Positions 58,364-64,000 of a DNA stretch of 64,000 bases are shown here, piece after piece (the first letter of the stretch is position 1; each line of letters starts with the position of its first letter). Source of the stretch: Mantis religiosa (Eukaryota > Arthropoda > Insecta > Mantodea > Mantidae). The DNA is taken from NCBI GenBank assembly GCA_030765055.1, contig CM060953.1, positions 72,650,477 through 72,714,476 of the forward strand, read 5' to 3'. The position numbers and the translations under genes were made by a program. Below the pieces are notes generated by a model. That model was not told the origin of the DNA. It was given only the letters and a program-made list of their open reading frames with translations, and did not search any database.

Positions 58364-58405
58364 CATTAATTAATTAATTAATTAATTAATTAATTAATTA
58401 ATTAA
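58364..58405 (+). repeat. (TTAA)n microsatellite
   Basis: About 42 bp of pure ATTA tetranucleotide repeats. Confidence 0.95.
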
Positions 58406-58439
58406 ATGACGTGCTTTCAGGAGATCAGTTTCTTGTACA

Positions 58440-58760
58440 GTTGTTTTACTTACGGTTTCTTGGTTATGCAAAAGTCATCCAGAATAAAGCGAACTTGGGA
58501 GGCTTTTCCCAGGAATAAACTTTCAAAATTTTACTAGAGAGCGCGTGCATTAGGTAACTAATCCTTTTCCTTTACAGCAAACATTCCCTATTTTCCTCTT
58601 TTGCTCAATCTTTTTGTTCATTTTTACTTTCTTTATCTCTGTCTACCAGGTGCATAGTAGGTAGAAAGGTACTGTATTCTATCTGTAAATTCGATACCAA
58701 TATTTCAGGAAGGACACCTGATCCGCCCTCAAATAAAGATCTACGTTATGTGTGGACAGC
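58440..58760 (+). repeat. old AT-rich repeat with TTATGCA core
   Basis: Core GGTTATGCAAAAGTCATCC (58462-58480), AGAATAAAGCG, GGCTTTTCCCAGGAA. A second core (GTACTGTATTCTATCTG, about 58668-58684) is in the opposite orientation to that at 47756-47790. Another reverse-oriented first core is at about 59019-59045. Confidence 0.45.
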
Positions 58761-59195
58761 AGAACTGAAGAACTAAAAGTCAGTTAAATACTGAATTTGA
58801 TATATAAGTTTAGGATTCAAGAAGCATAGAACATGAAAATCTTAAGAATATACCTTCACTCCAAAGTATATTTTACGGGGAATATTTTGCGAACATTTTG
58901 ATTTTATCAAAAACAGCTCTAATGGTTTTGATTAAAATCCCATATGTTTAAGATATTTTCATGACAAATGAAATGTATCTATACTTGCATCTCCTGGGAA
59001 CGTCCTCAGAAGTCCCATTCATGATGATTGACTTTTGCATTACAGGTAAATGTAAGATCTAGATAAAATCTTACCAAAAACAGTAAATTTCGGTAACGCA
59101 CACATTTATACACAATAGATTTGTTGTGGAGTAAGTTATTTCCAAGATATTACTCATAACTTCTAAAAATTTTACGATCATTAAACTCTTATTCT

Positions 59196-59375
59196 ATCGG
59201 TTAGGGTTGGGTCTACGGATTCCAAAGTCGAGTGTTCAAATCCCGGTTAAATCGATGGACGCAAGCCCTTGTCACTAGATTTAGTGGCATGTAAATGATG
59301 TCCTGTGAGGCACAATTTCAGCACACCAGCAGCGCCTGGTGTTTCTGTCGCTTCAGACCGTCGTTAACTTACAAA
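59196..59375 (+). mobile_element. SINE-H, tRNA-derived, single degraded copy
   Basis: A tRNA-like head (GGTTAGGGTTGGGTCTACGG; B box GTGTTCAAATCCCGG) is followed by a body with GATTTAGTGGCATGTAAATG and CCTGTGAGGCA. It differs from the other SINE families in this window. Boundaries are approximate. Confidence 0.5.
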
Positions 59376-59394
59376 ATATTTAGTTTTAAACTCT

Positions 59395-59500
59395 TTGTCT
59401 CCTGACCATGCAATGAAAACAGAATTTCAAAGGCATCATATAGCAACCCAGTTTAAAAGATTTAACTATCATTTAAACTATTGCGTTCCCTTATTTTCAC
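59395..59500 (+). repeat. old dispersed repeat E, diverged copy 3
   Basis: Weak but ordered similarity to 31960-32060: ACAGAATTTCAAAGGCA, ATAGCAACCCAG and AAAAGATTTAACTATC. Confidence 0.35.
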
Positions 59501-62500
59501 TTCATACCAGAAGAAAATTAGCAATAGGGTAACTTTTGCAAATGTTAATATCGATTAACTTGAACTACATAGAGGAATAAGCGTCTGTAAGAATAGTTTG
59601 TAAAGAGTAAGAATTTCATGTGAGTGTAACACATGATTTTTGTGTCTAAATATAGTTGAAATATACATCTTAAAGTTTGAAACTATGTACGTATATTATA
59701 TTGACATTTTAAACACATGTTTTTGCATAATTCCATTAACTAACTTTCAAACAATACTTAATGTCTAATTATACAGCACTGCTTCAGTAGAAAACAGTGT
59801 CTGTTAAATGCAATTCTCTTTTTACTCCAATTACTGATGGCATTAAAGAGAGAAAGCTGCTTATTAGGTATCGATCACGAAATAAGAGAATTCTTCTATA
59901 CTGCTAGAGAATGTATTTTATAGAGAAAATTAAATAAATTCTAATATCTTTTGTGTCTTAGATTTAGTGCTAGACGTAATCATAAACACGTACCTTAGGC
60001 TCCCACAGTAAAATATTCTATTATATATTTGGCTTTCTTTTATTTTTAATTTAATTGTATCCTAATTATTGACATACATTGTTGCATATTGTCATTGCTA
60101 TGGCTAATGATGCATATCAAAAGCTATCCGCTAAATTAATTAATGAATAAAATAATATTTTCTCTTATAACACCAAAGTTAAGAATTTCCTCTCTTGTAT
60201 TTAATTTCTTGGCATTTTTACCTGATCTTCCACGCATTTAAAATGTATTAAATTTCAGCCAGAATTCTAAACTGAAATTTCACAGAAGATACGCAGTTCT
60301 AGGCCCCCATGAATAAAAAAGCAGTTTTAGATAAAGGTATGCATTTAAGTTCAATTTTATGCCAGTATGTGAGATGAGATTTTCAGGTAAACATTATCAT
60401 CCCAAACCTGGCATTTGCATGGAAGTTTTTTCCACATTTTATATTTTCACAACATTGGCTGTGAAGTGACTAATGTTAGAGATCTTTACAGGTCAAATAA
60501 ATCTAACATTTCTGGATATTTCTGGAAACATATTGTAAACCTCTATTCATTGGTAACGAATATTATACATAAAGTAAGCATTAACAGACGAAAATATTCT
60601 ATAAAAATGTCTCTCTAAAGACACTGTTTGTTCTGAATAAGTCTTGTTTTCCGAGATATCCTTCACAACGTTCGAATTGTTCAATACGTCGACATTCTTT
60701 CGAAGTTCTTTCTTCTCATGCTTCTCATGGTTGCATGGAAACACTGGATTTTCAAAGGTATTACATGTATGGCGTATGACACTTAAACAGTTGACTAGCG
60801 CTACTCTTTTTGTAACTATGAAGAAATGGTAATATAACTATTTCTGGAACAATTTGTCTACATCAAAATAAATTGAAGGGTAGGAAAACCTTCGCAAAAG
60901 TTGTTTGTATGCACGCTTTAAAAAAGGGAACGTTTTGTGATTTTAAAACTTCAGGTTTATAAATTAAGGTTCAGATTTTATTTTTATACACCTAAAGCTA
61001 ATACATAAAATTTAATTTCAGTCCCAAGTATTTCCGCAAAGTTCATTTAATCATACTTTATTGACACTTAATTGTTTGAAAATTGTGACATAGATTTTGT
61101 TGCAAAGATGATGAAATTTAATTCATTAACTACTTTCTCTAAGTATTACCACGAATATTTAATGTTGACAAAGGCTGCTCTTTGCATTAATATTATCAGA
61201 TGGCTTTCTAGTTTCTACTGAATATCAACATTCAAACAGTAGCTTATATATATATACTTCTTAGGTATACTTCTTATATATATCATTTATTCCATAAAAT
61301 CTCGCAATATTAAATTTCTTTCTGTAAACGAATTCCTATTTTTGTTAATAGATGCATATTCATAGGGTTAAATTAGGCATTTCAAAACACACTACCCGGT
61401 GACCTGGTATCTTATCTACCTGACATTCAATAGGTGCTGCATTCAATTTTGGTTAGCTTTGAATTAAATTCACATTTAGGAGGCACATTTGGAATACGAT
61501 GCTTAGTCGTATTCCCTTTCCTTACCTTAGATGCTTTGTCGTATTTTACTTTGCGTCCGCAGCATCAAATTGCATGGAGGTGCATCAGCTGGAAGCTGCG
61601 AGACTTCTTTCTCCGAATGCGGTCTCGCGGAGCCATATCGGGTTAAATAAAAATATAAGTTTCCTGTACAAACTGATATTAAACACTTAACAATATATAT
61701 TTCAGAATTGTCCCGTGCGGCAACTCTTTTATCCGAGGCAACCAACTTTTGTACTCTGAGAATGTTGACTTTCTGTAGCAACATTCGGGCATATCCTGCG
61801 TTCGGGCATATCGACAAAAACTTGATACTTAAGCATTTTCTTTCATGCGTATTTCCTTTTTTATGTAATTTTTTGATGGTTTAACACAAATTTTAGGATC
61901 ATTTTCTTAGAAATAATACATTTTCCCAACGTTTTTAATTTTTAACAATATGCATTTTGCACACTTCTTTCATGTTGGGGTAGCCTGTCCACCTAATGCC
62001 AATTTAATCGGTCTTTCTCATTCAGTAAGCCAACTTCTGTAATCCTTCATTGGTATACTTCTAAAATTCCTTAGGTTCATTTTTTTAAGGAAGAATAAAT
62101 TGCAAAATTTACTCAAATGTACCATTTTAAACTATGTATGCAGTCTTATTGGTCGTAAGTGGTTCTTAATTTGACGCATATATCACTACTCCCATGAATT
62201 TTTAATAATTATTAATTATCTATAATTAAATATATTTTTATTTTTAAAAACGTCACTCTAACTGTTATTTTGAGCAGTGAATTATGCATCACTTCATAGA
62301 AAAACTCGTATAAATTTTAGGGTCCAGAGGTAAGCATTAGGGGAAGTTTTTCTTTAGAGTTTGGTACTACTGATTGGTAGGGCAGCCTTTGTGGTAAAGT
62401 TGTGAGGTTAGAGAGCTTAAAAATGCATGTTTGATTTTTCCAACTAAACTTTTGAATGACAATTTCGCGATTAATTTTTGGTATCGTCTTTTCAAAAATT

Positions 62501-64000
62501 ATTAAAAATAAATAAATAAATTCAGAAGGTAGTGTTGTGGAACATTATAGTGTTGTAACATGTTTGGTTGGTTTTTAAAAAATAATTGATGGTACATTTA
62601 AAACAAAAGCTGGTGTAAGTAATTCTTCCTTAATAAACAACTTTACTGGATAGAAGAATACATGTTTTGAAATATATTGCTCTTATATCCTCTAATCTGT
62701 TTAGTATTTTATAGAGTTTTCGAAACAATGTATCATGAATTATTGTAATTTAACGTTGGTAAGTTACGTCTCTTACTCTATCCGTAAAGTCATTTCTTTT
62801 GGGGGTGTTAATTTTTTTCCCGCAAAGGATCGAGAGACAAAGTGATCAATTATATAATGCTTTAAATTAATTATCTTAAAACATAAAAATGAATTAGACT
62901 ATATAAATATTTATAATACTTTGAGGTATATTTTTGTAGTATGATTGTAATTAAATTAAAGGGCAATTGTAAGGAATGCTAGTAATAAATACTGTTAACC
63001 CCTCTTGACGTGTTTCGCCTCTAACCTACCAATTTTCTCTCTGGTCCCGCTGGTACAACATGGAGACGGATCCAATTTTTTGGTTATGGAAGAACTGCGA
63101 CTTGTGCCATATATAACCTCCCTCCCACCCACTCCCAATCTTACACCCCCATTCACTTCACACTCCATCACCATATCAAATCGTAGCAGTACATGGCACC
63201 GCCGGCCCAGCCCTATATTCAACTCTTATATGCTACTATATCACTTCAACCTCAGAAATTTCCACAGAACTGAAAATTGAAGGTAAATGTTTGCCTTTTC
63301 TTTACAAAGATTCTAGAGTGCAGCACTCGATTTGTTGGTTAAACTTACAGCCGTTTGAGAGAATTCGATTACAGTAGGGTAAGCACATTTATGATGATAT
63401 ACATGAATCCAGTCTATAAAGGGTTTTCGAAAGCCATCCATCATATGGGATAATTTCCTCAAGACAGTTAACTTGAGCTACAAATGTCCACAAATGTTCT
63501 ATGGACTGTACGGATTATTTTATTGAGCCAACTTGCTACACCACTCACGAAAGTTCCAAGTTACACAGAGTTAGCAAAACCAGAAAGATGCCAAATATGC
63601 CTCAGCAAAAAATACTTATTTTCACTTTCAGAGGGATATTAAGTGAAATAGATTATTTGTATATATAATTTATGTTTTTGTTACATGAAAGAGGATTATT
63701 TCTTTGACGGCCTTCTGCAAATAATTATCTCATATGCAAAAGTATTTTCAAAAATTAAATTTTCACAGTTACAAAATGTTACACAGTAAATGTTTTTTAC
63801 TTTTGTAAGAATCCACCGTAATACAACACAGATTATAGCTTAAAATGAACTATATCAATAGAAATACATTAATATTTAATGCATTTGCTACAGAATTATT
63901 TGCTAATGATGCGTATTATTTGTTCCTGGAGCTCTCTGTAGCATTTCCCTACGCTTGTTCACGATAATGTCACGGCAGTGGCGAATGCTTACCGTATAGA
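59501..64000. other. 4.5-kb AT-rich stretch without supported features
   Basis: Short frames only. A C-rich part at about 63110-63210 stands out by composition. No gene, RNA or second repeat copy recognised. Confidence 0.5.

Overview
This window is eukaryotic nuclear DNA, most likely from an insect with a large, repeat-rich, AT-rich genome. The evidence is tRNA-derived SINEs with poly(A) tails, several mariner/Tc1 transposons with TA target duplications, jockey-like LINE fragments, a solo LTR, long microsatellites, and a nuclear copy of a mitochondrial COX2 fragment that needs the invertebrate mitochondrial code (TGA = Trp). The species cannot be fixed from the sequence. I found no host protein-coding gene, canonical tRNA or rRNA that I can support. 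Nearly every readable protein is a broken transposase or reverse transcriptase.

Layout. 0-8 kb: an inverted partial copy of a GC-rich retroelement, a mariner tail, SINEs, a COX2 NUMT, a near-perfect 955-bp palindrome, and a 2.8-kb element with 58-bp perfect inverted ends that carries a transposase relic and a nested DD41D mariner. 8-22 kb: SINEs, and a mariner split by a 5'-truncated jockey-like LINE. 22-27 kb: SINEs, including tandem and head-to-head multimers of one family (called SINE-B here). 28-35 kb: a CCTT tract, a Tc1 relic, a 5'-deleted mariner running into a 1.3-kb TTA-type array, and a Penelope-like terminus with a hammerhead-ribozyme-like core. 36-44 kb: two LINE fragments, a solo LTR with a 4-bp target duplication, and a second copy of the 5'-deleted mariner. 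45-47 kb: a SINE-B palindrome carrying two later retroelement insertions, each with its own target duplication. 50.4-51.4 kb: a 1000-N assembly gap. 53.3-55.6 kb: a foldback-type structure with 157-bp tandem repeats in both arms. The rest is AT-rich sequence with old, diverged repeats.

The families interact by nesting, which gives relative ages: SINE-A inside SINE-C, a LINE inside a mariner, a mariner inside an older transposon, and two retroelements inside a SINE-B palindrome. The most unusual features are the multimeric/inverted SINE-B insertions bounded by single target duplications, and the foldback element with its three-unit higher-order repeat. Names SINE-A, -B, -C, -D and -H are local labels for this window only.
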